A DNA stretch of 64,000 nt from Sipunculus nudus (taxonomy: Eukaryota; Annelida; Sipuncula; Golfingiida; Sipunculidae): contig CM049321.1 of the NCBI GenBank assembly GCA_026874595.1, positions 45,815,797 to 45,879,796 on the forward strand, written 5' to 3'. The notes beneath the pieces were generated by a model. It did not search any database, was not told the origin of the DNA, and worked only from the letters and a program-made list of their open reading frames with translations. Of this stretch, positions 45,924-57,782 are shown piece by piece. Position 1 is the first letter of the stretch, and each line of letters begins with the position of its first letter. Both the position numbers and the translations under genes were made by a program.

Positions 45924-48900
45924 CAGGATGAAGACGGCTTAGTGTTGACTGTTTATTTCATTCACGATATATCATGTATATTTATAAATATTTATACAGT
46001 AAAACCTAGCCTCAACGACAACCTCAGTATATCGAACACTGAAATTACGACCACTTTTCCTGGTTCCGATTTTATTTCGCGCTTTATATCATATATGTTA
46101 ACCTCAGTATAGCGGGCATATTAATATTTCAAAAGGCGGTGCTTCATTGCCGTTTCACACCTGGTACCGAACACAGAGAGACAGGAGGATGGCTTCACTT
46201 ACCACACATCGATTCGGCATGGCCGAGCTCCCCTTGGTTCGCATTCTGGATTGTCTTGCATACTGCAGTGTCAACCAAAATTGTGTAGTGGCAACACTGG
46301 ATAAAATGGGGAAATGTGTGCTTACACAGACCAGTAACATGTCTACAGCGGACCGAACTATACATACCATATTTCATAAGATAGAAGGTATGCAAAATGC
46401 AAATAATTTCATTGATATTTCTAAAGTGACGCTGCCATGTATGTGGTTGTTATACCATGTAGTCTAACTTAATTTTTGTGTTCGCACAGGAGAACAAACA
46501 GGAAATTGGTGTGAAAAATGCTATGCTTTAAATTTTAAATACACATTGAGAAAAATGTGGGTTATATAAAAATGAAATAATCGATACCGTTTGCCTGTTT
46601 AAATTATTCCAAAGGGTACGTGTTACTAAATTAGTAAAAATTTTACACAATAGATAAACGGATTTTTCGTTGATCACACACTTTGAAGATTTCAAGTGTT
46701 ACAGGCATGTGTCAAAGTTACCATTTTGCATATTGCGTTATTTTTTTACAATTAAGTAGAAAAAGTAATATCCTTCACAAAATATCGATCACGTGACTGT
46801 AAGTGCGTATAATCTTCAAATCTGCAAGCGGAACCACTTGCGATTGACATATTCATTATTTCCTTAATGGGGTACTGATTTAATCTATGTGCCCACAACA
46901 TACGAAAAGCTACAGTTCAAAATGTATTTTTAGTTTCACTTCATTACCTCGTTGTTTCCAATTATCATGCATATCTTTGGAAAGAGAGAGAATTTGAAAC
47001 TTCTTGATCACTTATTGATTATATTTGACAATAGCTGCAAATATGTTAATTAGCAGACATCTTGAGACATTTGATGATTTAATTTAATATGCAGACCGTT
47101 TTGATGAGGTCTATTTATAAACCTCTGATTAGGTAACTGTTCCCTATATTAAATTAAGATGGTCTGTACTATTGTTTCCGAAAACAACTGAGCACGGTGG
47201 CCGCTGGACGAAATATTCATAATGTCGTAAAAACATTCACAGTTGGTCTTAATCCGTAAACTATTTCAAGTTTGCTTGAGGACAAATCTCGCTTCGGTTA
47301 GCGTCGATAGCCACCAGTAGAGGTTATATTAAATTGAAACTCATGGTTACATCACCCTATAATATTTTTATCCATGGATAGAGGCTCATTCAGAATATCC
47401 CAAACTTTCTGTTTATAAGCACTTTATTAAGCAGGCATCTGACCCGATCGGTATCGGTTGTTTATCTACTATGTTCTTTCCGCTTTCGCCCTCTCCAATT
47501 ACAATCCATGTCAACTATTATTTTATACAATTTTGCATGCTCGGACTAGCAAGCTATTTCATTATAGATTTTAAAGATGACCACTATATGAATACAATAT
47601 TTTTATCTAATTGAACCATTAGGTATTTTACCTTATATGTCGATTTAACTCAAAAGCGATCTTAATACCGGTGGTTGAATCTGTAGATGTTTTGGACAAA
47701 GTTTTTTGGTATAAATTAAACTCTCAAGCAGAAAATAGCAAAATATTTTTACAAACATTTTAAATTCATATTGAGAAAGAAAAGATTTTTTTTTACCAGT
47801 GCAAATACGGAAACAAGAGGGGGATGTGAAGCATAAAAACGCAGGTTGTTGTTAACCACGTGTTTGTTAACCACTGTGCTCATTGGTGAAAGCTTCCGTG
47901 AAATGCTGGGTCCTTTGTTCGGATATCTTCCAGAATATTCAATGTTACTGTCAATGAGAAGTAATCGGTAACGATCTGTAGACTATATTTTATATACCCA
48001 CAGAGAGAGTTGCTAACTTGTTCTCCAAAGCTAATATTCTGTATGAAAACAAATATGGGTCCACAATGTTTCCAATGATAAAATATACAATAAATGATTT
48101 CTTTTTAGTATCATCATTCTGCTCAAAAAATTAGATTTTATACCAAATGCCATATTTTTATATCCATATCCAAGATGCCTCAGGCTTACTTTGTTTTTAT
48201 GACATAAAAAGAGCGAGAAATTTTTTTTTATAAATACATAAAATCATAGCACTGTTAATCTGTAATACATATTCTAAACTAAGTACCCCAAGTATAAGCG
48301 AAAAGCGCAATACGACACTTTTATTATGCTGCTCCGATGATTGTTTAAAAATGATTTTATTATCCTGTTTTATAAATAGGCACAAAGAAACCACGGGTAC
48401 TTCATGACGAAGAACCAATCCCTTCTAGTGATATTACTGGAATGCAGGATGACATGGAGGAAATCGGTAAGGGAAATTAAACAAAAAAAATCCTCGGAAA
48501 CATATTTTCAACATGTGTTATATCTTTGCTGGATAGTGGCAACAAACATTAAAATATATATCTCACTGATTTTATTTGATGACAAACACAGTAGACAAAA
48601 TATATAACGTATGAAAAAATGTTCAACTTATTGACACTTCATTGTGATTTATTTTTCATTTCGGATCGACCATGCTTTTGTTAACGCCCATCAAGTAGGC
48701 GAGCTACAAGAAAGTCAATAAAGTTTTGCAGTAGATAGATTTATGAAATAAATTCTGTCAAGTGAACCATTGTTCTGTCAACATGACATTTATGCCATAT
48801 TTCATTACGTTTCAATATAACACTATTCTAAGAACACTGTTTTTGCACTCTTTGTAATAACCAATTGTACATCGAAAGAAAAGTTCTATACCTTAGTCAG

Positions 48901-50624
48901 CAAATATAGAACACGAAGACATGACCAAAAGGCAGATAACTGTCACAAAATATATCTTTTATGTTCTAATGTAATGTACCATTGAAGCCGAACGATACTT
49001 CTCACTGTTACCGAGATATGTACCAGTGGCCTTGTAAAGATGTACCATATCTAAGAATATTTAAGGTGTAGATAATTGTAAAACGATCCCCCTTTGATTT
49101 TTGCAGGATGTCCAACAGGATATGGACACAAGTTCGAGTTCCCAAGTGTGGATCGTAAGAAAAAGCCCCCCTCATGCTATCTCCGCATCAAGGTAGTTTA
49201 GGTCTTGATAATCCTTTATGTTCCATCCATGCAACAAAAACATTTCCTGTTCAGATCCGATATACATTTAGCTTGCCAAGACAGGACAGTTTCAATATAC
49301 TTGCTTAAACAATTGGACTATTCGGAAACCGTGTGAAGTTGAATTTTGAACTTTGCTTGGTCAGCCAGAAAATAAATGCTAACGTTGACCCCCCCCCCCC
49401 CCTTGTAATACATGATTTAATATTAACAATTTGGGCACTGTACTAAAGTATATTTTTGTATATAAATGCAATGTTGTTTGTCCATGGTAGTGGATGCCTT
49501 TTCCAGTAAAAAGTGATGAGGAATTTTGAATAAAATTATCCAGTTCTTTTAAATTCATCAGTGAAGAGAACCCACGCAAAAATTTAAAAAAATAAAATGA
49601 AACGTCAAACGGGATTTCTTATACGAACATTACCTTATATGTGTCATATGTACTGGTTAGCACATGCAGAACATCACCGAAGAAATTAGTACCTGTGTAG
49701 TTCTAGCTTGATCAGTTTATTTTTGTTCTTTTTCTTCACAATTGTCAATATCGGTTATAGGGTGTGTGTTGTATATTTTTCATGATGTTTACGTATGATA
49801 TTACGTTTACAAATTTATTTACACCGTTGTTACTTTGGTCATTTTGCGTTTACAGAAATCCCTCAACTGGACAGCAGCAGAGGAGGAATGCAAGGAGACG
49901 AAGGGATTTCTCCTTACCATAGAATCAGAGGAAGAACAAAAGCACATAAAAGAATTGTTCTGGAAGCAAATCTGTAATCTTAATATTTTATCGTTTTATT
50001 ATAGTTTAGTATATTCTAGTATCAGCAAACTTTTTTTATTTTTTAGTTAAACAACTGAACAATTCACGTTTAGAGCAAGGTTGAATGAGAAAAATGCAAT
50101 TAACCTGATACCAGATATAATTTATGATTTCATAGTGTAACGAATCAATATATGTATATCTGTATTTACCACAGGATGATGTAGTTTTCTTGTGATAGGC
50201 CCAATTTTAATCGTTTGACTCCTAAATTCCTAGACACTGATAACAATGATTTTAATGGAAGTAATATTTCAAATAATAATTCAGAATCATCAACAGTGTG
50301 AAAATAGACTGACATGAAGATTTTAAGTGATAAAAACGAAGTGAAAGAACAAACTTAATGATATGAACTTACATTAATATGTTTTGAATAGGGCCGATCG
50401 ACTACTACTGGCTTTCTCTGTCTTACAACCCGGAAACAAAGATATGGTACTGGGCTTCAACGGGGAAACCGGCTGATTACAGTAAATGGTTTATTGGACA
50501 GCCGATCTTTTCCCAACCAAATCCCTTTTGCGGAGTTTTGAATGCGTTTGTTTCTTGCGACTGGGGAAACGGACGTTGTCACTTCGAGTTTGGTGTTATT
50601 TGTGAGTCATCCGCAAGTTCATAA
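45065..50624 (+). CDS. Secreted PAN/C-type lectin-domain protein, six exons
   Basis: Exons 45065-45131, 46136-46387, 48380-48466, 49107-49192, 49856-49973 and 50392-50624 sum to 843 nt, 280 residues plus TAA. All junctions have GT..AG, and phases run 1,1,1,0,1. Residues 1-22 form a hydrophobic leader; 23-106 a Cys-rich PAN/apple-like domain; 107-135 an acidic linker; 136-280 a C-type lectin domain. In the lectin domain I see the opening CPTGYGHKF, the Cys of EEECKE, a WYW segment, PFCGV, WGNGRC and the closing VICE. The sugar-binding EPN position reads GQPI and the WND position WGN, so ordinary calcium-dependent sugar binding may be lost. Likely secreted, perhaps in innate recognition (family inference). 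Exon 2's left border is the weakest point; 46181 is the other phase-1 acceptor. Confidence 0.75.
45692..45922. repeat. Microsatellite cluster in intron 1
   Basis: (TA)n at 45692-45730, (GA)n at 45753-45769 and (TA)n at 45870-45922. Between them is a tRNA-like piece on the minus strand. Confidence 0.9.
45788..45868 (-). repeat. tRNA-like segment, possible SINE fragment
   Basis: The minus strand reads 'agatcgtgggttcgattcc', a good B box and T-arm. The 5' half is not tRNA-like. It resembles the tRNA-like piece at 33836-33905 around the B box. Confidence 0.4.
46136..46387 (+). CDS. Lectin gene exon 2: PAN/apple-like domain
   Basis: An open frame with Cys spacing C-x3-C-x5-C-x10-C (DCLAYC, QNCV, GKCV), typical of PAN/apple-like folds, which bind proteins or sugars. 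It ends at GAAG|GTATGC, phase 1. The chosen acceptor is 'attaatatttcaaaag' at 46135, preceded by a branch-point-like TTAAT; it gives entry phase 1. The sequence just upstream ('acctcagtat') looks like a mobile-element fragment. Confidence 0.6.
48380..48466 (+). CDS. Lectin gene exon 3: acidic linker
   Basis: Acceptor 'cctgttttataaatag' and donor ATCG|GTAAGG; phase 1 in and out, 29 codons. Encodes the acidic stretch around LHDEEPIPSSDITGMQDDME with no Cys. A symmetric phase-1 exon can be skipped without a frame change. Confidence 0.6.
49107..50624 (+). CDS. Lectin gene exons 4-6: C-type lectin domain
   Basis: Acceptors 'tgatttttgcag', 'ttttgcgtttacag' and 'atgttttgaatag'; donors CAAG|GTAGTT and ATCT|GTAATC. 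Exon 4 carries the long-form N-terminal Cys pair (CPTGY, PPSCYL), exon 5 the first helices with EEECKE and LLTIESEEEQ, exon 6 the loop region and last three expected Cys plus one extra (SCDWG). The split codon T|GG gives Trp before PIDYYWLSL. Confidence 0.8.
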
Positions 50625-50780
50625 ACAGGTAAAGACCATTGTTTCTATATATTTGTAGTAAGAGTCATATTTCGGTACAACATATTACAAAAATGCCTCC
50701 ATATCTTCAGCCAGGTGTTCATCCTAATTAATTATAAATGCTGTTTTTGCGATACATAAACCATTTATGATTCCTCCATG

Positions 50781-50795
50781 AATAAAAAAAATAAA
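50781..50795 (+). terminator. Candidate poly(A) signals of the lectin gene
   Basis: AATAAA at 50781 and again at 50790, about 160 bases after the TAA. Confidence 0.5.
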
Positions 50796-52000
50796 TTTTA
50801 TGTACATAACAACATCGATCAACAAATGCATGTCTAAGCTTGACGTCCACTGGGTTTTCCAGATCTATGCTTCGTTCATCAGATTCAAAGCGTCATAAAT
50901 ACATTTTTCCGCTTGCGGTTTGTCCGCAATTACCTCTTTACTATAACACGTAAACTGTAATTCCCTGGCCCAAACGAATCCCTAATTTCTTTTGCAAATT
51001 ATGAGGTGAATAATCTAATAGGTTTTTCAAGCCAAAGTTCGACCAAAGAATCAAATAGGCTCAAAGTCGTCTCAAAAAACAGCCGATTTGTTCGATGAAA
51101 AAAGAGAATCACCCGTCATTTAAACAAAATTAAGAGACGTTGGGATAAAAATATCTTCCCAATGATAACACCGACCTGTAGAGGGCACATTAGGAATTGA
51201 AATTTAATCCAAGCAAATAATGTAATTTTGTTGCCAAAGCCCCTGCTAATTTTCTCTAAACTTACACAACGCATTCTCTCCGGAACTTGAAGGTCTTCTC
51301 AAGCTTTAGGTCTAAACATCTCTCACTTACAAGTGAAAAAAAGATCAGTGTCATCTTTAAATTCATGTTGACACCTCTCCTAATCTAGAGCAAAATGTAC
51401 TTAATTCGACCTTTGGAGACTGACTGTACTGTTTGTACCTCACGTGCAATATTTTTCGCCCAGCTGCTCAGGTCATATCAATAATATGGAACAATTAACA
51501 ATCTGGGGTCATAAATTGTAATTTAATTTTAATTCAATAAAAAAAATGTTGATTTTCTCTCCATGTCACTGATTATTTTTATAAACTAGAAAGCCCACAA
51601 AGAGATAATTCATTCTTTAATGCCTCAGTTGATCTTCATCGAGAAGTATTAATGATTCACCTAAAAACCTCGTTGATTTTGCTCAGAAGTTGCATCCTCT
51701 CCTCCGCATTTCAGTAAAATTCACTTTCTTTCATCATCACATTCCAAGTTTATAATTGCTGAAATTGAGATTTACGTATCAGCTTATGGCACATACACAA
51801 ACCCAACAGATTTGGGAAAGTAGGTTATAAAACCAACCGAGCCTCACGGATTCCATAGTGGGGTTTTCTTTGTGATAGTCGTATGTACGTAGCATGGGGT
51901 TTTAAACATGATACATGGTTCAGTATGGTTTAAGTTTAAAAATATGATACTGATGATGATAATAATATTAATATCAATATAATATATATATATTACATAT

Positions 52001-52147
52001 GATGATGATAATGATATTAATATCAACACCGAAAACAATATGATTAATATTGATAAAAATTAGAATTCCATACATATGATGATGATAATAATGTTAATAT
52101 CAACACCGAAAATAATATGATTAATATTGATAAAAATTAGAATTCTA
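52001..52147 (+). repeat. 77-bp tandem duplication
   Basis: Units start at 52001 and 52078 with 'gatgatgata'. Both contain 'ttaatatcaacaccgaaaa' and 'gattaatattgataaaaatt', with a few substitutions. Confidence 0.9.
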
Positions 52148-52299
52148 CTTTTTTCTTATCATTATTAGCATTATTGTTAATATTATTATTATTATCGTTT
52201 CACAATTATTAATACTATTATTACTTTGATTATAAGGAGGAGGAGAAGTGGTTTATACTATTCGTTTGATATAGGTATCTGTAATAATTATACCTTTTA

Positions 52300-52356
52300 T
52301 AATAATAATAATGATAATAATAATAATAATAATAAAAGTAATAATAATAATAATTG

Positions 52357-52400
<44 letters not shown>

Positions 52401-52402
52401 TT
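52300..52402. repeat. Facing (AAT)n and (ATT)n tracts
   Basis: An AAT-rich tract (52300-52353) is followed by TTGTTG and an ATT tract (52360-52402). Being complementary, they can form a hairpin. Confidence 0.9.
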
Positions 52403-53316
52403 ATGATGGTATGTCATTAGGGAAGCTGTACTACAGAAATTAGTAATCTATTGTTTTAGGAAATCATTTTAGATATATGTCATTTAGTCATAATATAGAG
52501 ATCCATATTTCAAAGACCTTAACATTGTAAATGTGTGCTTTGTTCGGGATTTTGATGATTTTTTATAAAGATAAATAATAACTGTTAATGACATTACATT
52601 CAATTGTTCTTCAGGTTTTAGAGGTTTTCTGTTCAATATACTTTTAGTTAGACTGAACTATCCAGAAAAAAAAATCTGCCAGCCTTCAAGACGATATGGT
52701 TAGACACAGCAGACGTATTTGAATCATCAAAAGAAATCCGTTCAATGTGATTGCAACGTTATTTAGCCAGTTTTGAGACCAGACATCAGTTGAAGAACCT
52801 TTTTCTCACTTTGTATTACTTAGTCCTCATTCATAAAATCTCTGTCCTACTCGGCCTAATATATTTTCGTATGCATTATACACTTTGTAATGTAAATGAT
52901 AATGTGAAATACATTGTGATAAAAGCTAAAGGATATTGTATATGATTTAATCAAAGAATTGTATAATGCACTGCCATGTCCGCTTCTATATAATTTGTGA
53001 CTATTGAAAGCGTCGAAACGTTTGTAGATATAAGTAAATGAATTATTATGCGAGTCAATCTGAGAAAGCCAGAGCATGTTCTTTAAGAACACAAAATTAT
53101 TCATCTTCTATCAAAAATGACCCTCTGAAACATACTGACTTTTGCCCCTCACGCGTACCTATCGCTGTCGTACGAACAAACTGATAATGTAAATTAGTAT
53201 TATTATAAATACAAAATGAATAACATAGTGTGAAGCCAATTGGAAGTTCCTAGATTTGATGATCTGTTTATACTAACCTTCGATCTCTTCTGTGCTTCTT
53301 TTCGTTCACCGATATT

Positions 53317-53389
<73 letters not shown>

Positions 53390-53883
53390 GGCAGAGTTAC
53401 CCTCCCATGGTGAGTTTATCGAGTTGAGACCACTTTGTATAGTTTATTTGGCCTTTATATTGTATATTTGCCTTATATATTATATATTGTGTATTTTCAA
53501 AGTATATTGTGTATTTGTATCATATGTATACTACTCATATATTCACTGCTTCCAGGACCCTATTGCAAATCAGTTTACTATTCTAGTTGAGCATCCTGGT
53601 AATATATCTTTGTATTATATATGAACAAAAACAACAACAAACCCGTTTGCCAATATCGCACGTGTACCCCGACTAATCCTGTTGTGCCCCCAGGACAATA
53701 GGATCAGTGTCAGGCTTTCACATCCCCCCCCCCCCCCGAATCGCACAAAGCATTATATCGTAATCACGTAAAGTCTCGGCTTTTCAAACCACGCCGTTAG
53801 CTTAATTCTAACCACATTCACCTGATGGTCGGGTCGCATCCCGTGAAACAGACTGTTGTGAATTTACAGTGTTATTTTTCTTC

Positions 53884-53928
<45 letters not shown>

Positions 53929-53933
53929 GGAAC

Positions 53934-54150
53934 ATGTTTTATAAAAACATATCCATCAGCGACTTGTATGACAATGGCACCATCAAGCATTTATGTGACA
54001 TTGCTGGCAGTAACATCAGCAGTAACGTCTGTTTACATGTAGCCCAATGTGATATTGCAATAAAATGTTGTCCATATCTTAGCATTTCCGGTCTCTGTGT
54101 GGGAACGAAAGTACAGTTCAGAATCGTTACAAACAGAGATATATTATGAT
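53934..54150 (+). pseudogene. Possible PAN-like exon remnant
   Basis: An open frame with Cys-rich text CDIAIKCC and GLCVGTK. It lines up with GIAIRAC and GSCVFG of the 55.7-kb segment and loosely with the PAN exon of the lectin gene. Candidate acceptor 'atatccatcag' and donor 'gaaa|gtacag' are weak. It may be a fragment of a second lectin-like gene. Confidence 0.35.
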
Positions 54151-54617
54151 AAAGTGTGATTTTCATATCTAATACATCTTGGAAATTTTATATCTGCAGA
54201 TTGTATTTCGAAGGAGCAGCGCCTTATCACGCCATGTGTCATGTTATTTAGTACCTGGCAGTTTCGTTTTTCCAACTCTTAGAAACATATGGATTTAGAA
54301 AAAAAAAATCTGAAATTAACTGATATGAAATATTTGCTAAACAACAAAAATGTATTTTCGTCAATGAAGACAGATAAGTGTTTATCCCATCCAACAGTAT
54401 TTCTATAATTCGCAGTTCAACGAATAAACGACCATCACCCATTTTCGCCAACCAAGAATATATTATTGATACGTTTCTTTCGACCAAAAAAACAATTTGA
54501 GAAACTGTGCATCAACAAAGAAAACAATGCGATAAAATAATAGTCAATGGAAAAACAGACCTTTAACCAAACTGATATACTCGATAGTTTTATCATTTAG
54601 AGCCACTATTAAGTACG

Positions 54618-54619
<2 letters not shown>

Positions 54620-54671
<52 letters not shown>
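54620..54671. repeat. (TA)n microsatellite
   Basis: About 26 AT units. Confidence 0.98.
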
Positions 54672-54674
<3 letters not shown>

Positions 54675-55694
54675 GAAAGGTTGACAAGGGGAAAAGAATT
54701 ATTAGCCATATTGCTATTTCAATTTCAATACAATATGGAAAAGCTGTTAAGATGTGGATATCTCATGTATCTATTTCACACACGTCACTTCATTTGAAAC
54801 CTGAAGGCTGCTTATAATGAGACATCTTCAATCCGTTTATTATAACTGAAATTGGCCTTATTTTACATTGATTTTGCTAAAGATTAACATTAAAAATATC
54901 AAATAAAAAGCTAAATAGCACTGCATGCCAAAGACAATGCCAAATCTGCACTATTGAAGTTACTAATTGACATGTATCCATATGAATATATGACATACAA
55001 ACGTTCACTTCCTCACTAGCGTTCAATCAGCTGCATAAGATGTTAAAATGTATACATGCTAAGATTAAAGGCATTACTAACTTATCAAACGCTGCAGCTC
55101 CGTTCTCTTTTTTTTACATAATGGGATTTCTGGAAGACAGCCATTTTGAAAGTTAGAGGTATATGAATATGGCATGTGGACGCTTCACACGGGCATAAGC
55201 GTTAGCACAAGTGCCAGCTGGACATATCACTTGAAGCAATGTGTGAATATTCATAAAAAACGCTCTATACCTGCTGTCAGTTTTCCTTTTAAAACCATCA
55301 GAGGTAAACATGCCAAGGTTGAAAAAAAATCAATAGACGCAATTTAACAATTACAAATATATAAATATATGTATATATAAATACATAAATGTATATATAT
55401 ATATGTATATATATTTATTAATTACAGATATGTATTGTATGTTAAAAGTGTTGAGTTTCTGTAAAATATGTTAAAAATTGTTTATTATAAGTCAATATAC
55501 GAATACATTTTAAATTCTGTTTTTCTCTTTGGGCCCTTTTTGCCTGCCAGAAAAGATTGGAATAGAACGGACTTTTCAAATCTTTAATCCGATTTTTCCA
55601 ACAAGTGTTTTAATATACAAATTATCTTTTTTTTATTGCTGCCTTAAAAGCGAATACATCACTTTCGTTTAACACTTGGTATAAAGGGAGAAGG

Positions 55695-55897
55695 TTGTTC
55701 TCCATTAGTGCACAAAGTTTTCGGACGGAGTGTTTTGCACACGGAATTGCCATTCGAGCATGTCAGGGAGTGAGATTGTTTATGAACGGATCATGCGTAT
55801 TTGGACTCCAGCCCAATTGGTCAACTGGAAACACAGATGGTACGAACGATATGTCTCAAGTAACTGATTCTACATACAAAACATGCGCAGGATTTAA
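55695..55897 (+). pseudogene. PAN-like exon of a broken lectin paralogue
   Basis: The frame encodes TECFAHGIAIRAC and then GVRLFMNGSCVFG. Aligned to DCLAYCSVNQNC and the following ten residues of the 46-kb PAN exon, the first, third and fourth Cys keep the same spacing (C-x9-C-x10-C); the second Cys is Gly. The frame runs into a (CA)n(TA)n tract at 55900. It lies 1.3 kb upstream of a broken lectin exon in the same orientation. Confidence 0.45.
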
Positions 55898-55899
55898 AA

Positions 55900-55900
55900 T

Positions 55901-55937
<37 letters not shown>

Positions 55938-55938
55938 C
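55900..55938. repeat. (CA)n(TA)n microsatellite
   Basis: About ten CA units followed by AT units. Confidence 0.95.
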
Positions 55939-56208
55939 ATTAATATAAATATTTATAGGAAAATGTGGTCATGCGTTTACACATTAACAATATCTTATAT
56001 AAATACAAAGGGTAAAGTTGTCTTCATTGATTATCCTAATAGAATAAGTTAATAATGAAGATTTTAATTATACTCCTTTCATTACTTGAGACATGAGTTA
56101 TTAAATGAATCGATGAATGCAAACTTTTGTTGTTATAATATTAAATAAAGGGCTATAATTTATTTTTTTTCAAGCAGGTAGAGAGGACAGAAACTACTTG
56201 AGGAGTAA

Positions 56209-56367
56209 GAAACTGTTCAACTCTACTGCCATGGTCAGCCCAGAGATCAGGAGGAGAAATTCGGCGAGTTGAAACAGTATACAAAGAGGATTTTCTCTGA
56301 GGCAAACTCACCCACTGTGTCGGTGAAGGAGTTTCACAAGACTAAAAATGCAATTTTACTCCTGTGA
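56209..56367 (+). other. Unassigned open stretch
   Basis: One frame is open from after a TAA to TGA and has charged text such as EEKFGELKQYTKRIFSE. I do not recognise it. Its place between the PAN-like and lectin remnants would fit an exon of the broken paralogue, but it does not align convincingly to exons 3-5. Confidence 0.2.
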
Positions 56368-57040
56368 TTAACACATTTGAAAGGAAGGAATTTTGTAGAT
56401 GTGAATGGTAATAACAATGTCACAGTTTAATGGTTTAACCATCAGGTGTTTCTTCGTTGGCATGTCACAGTACCATTGCGTACACCAGTGCACTAAAAGA
56501 GAACACTGCAGTATGGCACACGGGCAATTATAGTGTTTAAGGAGATTGACCTCATAAGGTCTGAGCAATACTAATACGAACTGATTTTATAACATCTAAG
56601 GAACCGAAACATTAACAATAATAAATATGTATGTGTCATGGCAGATTTGGCAATATTGCAGTCGTGATTAGTTTTGGTACAATCGCTAAACTTACGATGC
56701 AGAATCAAAGTTAGGATCTGTTCCGGTGTTATTGCAAACTATACCAAAGGTTTTAGATGTCGTTATGAAATCTAATAAATGACCCTTTTAATTACCATGA
56801 AATTCAATAAAACGTAACATGCCTCGGTTCTTTATGGTACTCTGAGCTGAAAGTATTGAGGAGTTCCAGTTAAAACTATTATATTATAATGACTGATTAA
56901 TTTTAAGGAAGGCAAGCCTAATGTGGGCAGTATATATCATGATACATCTGATTTTGACTTTTATTGCACAATAAGTAAACTTATTGTTTAAGACAATAGG
57001 ACAACGCAATTAAATGTAGTTTAAGTGAGGATAATATATT

Positions 57041-57147
57041 CCTAGCTTTCTCTGCAATTCAATCCGGAGACAGATAAATGGCACTGGACTTCGATAGAGC
57101 AAACTTCGGAATACAGTTATTGGTTTCCTGGACAGCCGATGTTTAAA
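57041..57147 (+). pseudogene. Truncated copy of lectin exon 6
   Basis: Translates as stop-LSLQFNPETDKWHWTS and then YSYWFPGQPMF, matching WLSLSYNPETKIWYWAS and YSKWFIGQPIF of the intact gene. The Trp codon TGG is TAG here, and the copy ends before the last three cysteines. It cannot make a complete lectin domain. Confidence 0.75.
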
Positions 57148-57782
57148 GTATTTATGTATTAAATGCAGGCAAAACAACTTTCACAAATGATTGATGACGT
57201 AAATGATATAAACATTTACGTATCTTCCTATATGCATACTACGCACAATTATGTAAATATTGTGTACCATATTTGCATTCTTCTGCTGTCAGTAGCCTGA
57301 TATATCTTCAGGAAGAATATCTTCCAATCAGTTTTCCTCTCCATATATGAAGTGACACTGTTGACATTAATATGTCAATATATAATAGTAACTAGCAATA
57401 GGAATATGAAAAATACACAACAGTTGAGATAACTTTTGTCAAATAGATATAATTTTCATGTGAGCCCTTTATTATTTGGGAATGGATAAATCATTCTAAT
57501 ATTTCCATATCTGAAATGTTATGTGGTATCAGGTTACCTTAAATGTTTTTTTTTTTATTATTATTTTTAATGATATTTATTTCTGTGAATATTGGCTTGA
57601 CTGATATCTGTGGATTGATATAATATTATTTTATTTTAATAATCGAATTTAGAAACATATTATACGACATTCCAAGAACAGACTTGCTTTCCGAAATTAA
57701 ACTCGCATTTCCTCATTTTTCTATTGAGTGATTTCTGTAAATACCTTGTAAACATTGTAAATGTTATTTTCTGTCTTTTTTT
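57148..57782. other. AT-rich non-coding spacer
   Basis: Nothing recognisable between the lectin remnant and the family A element. Confidence 0.5.

Larger units (their letters stand above)
50796..53933. other. AT-rich intergenic sequence with simple repeats
   Basis: Holds a 77-bp tandem duplication (52001-52147), facing AAT and ATT tracts (52300-52402), (TA)n at 53319-53386 and 53886-53927, and a C run near 53725-53737. No supported gene. Confidence 0.7.
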
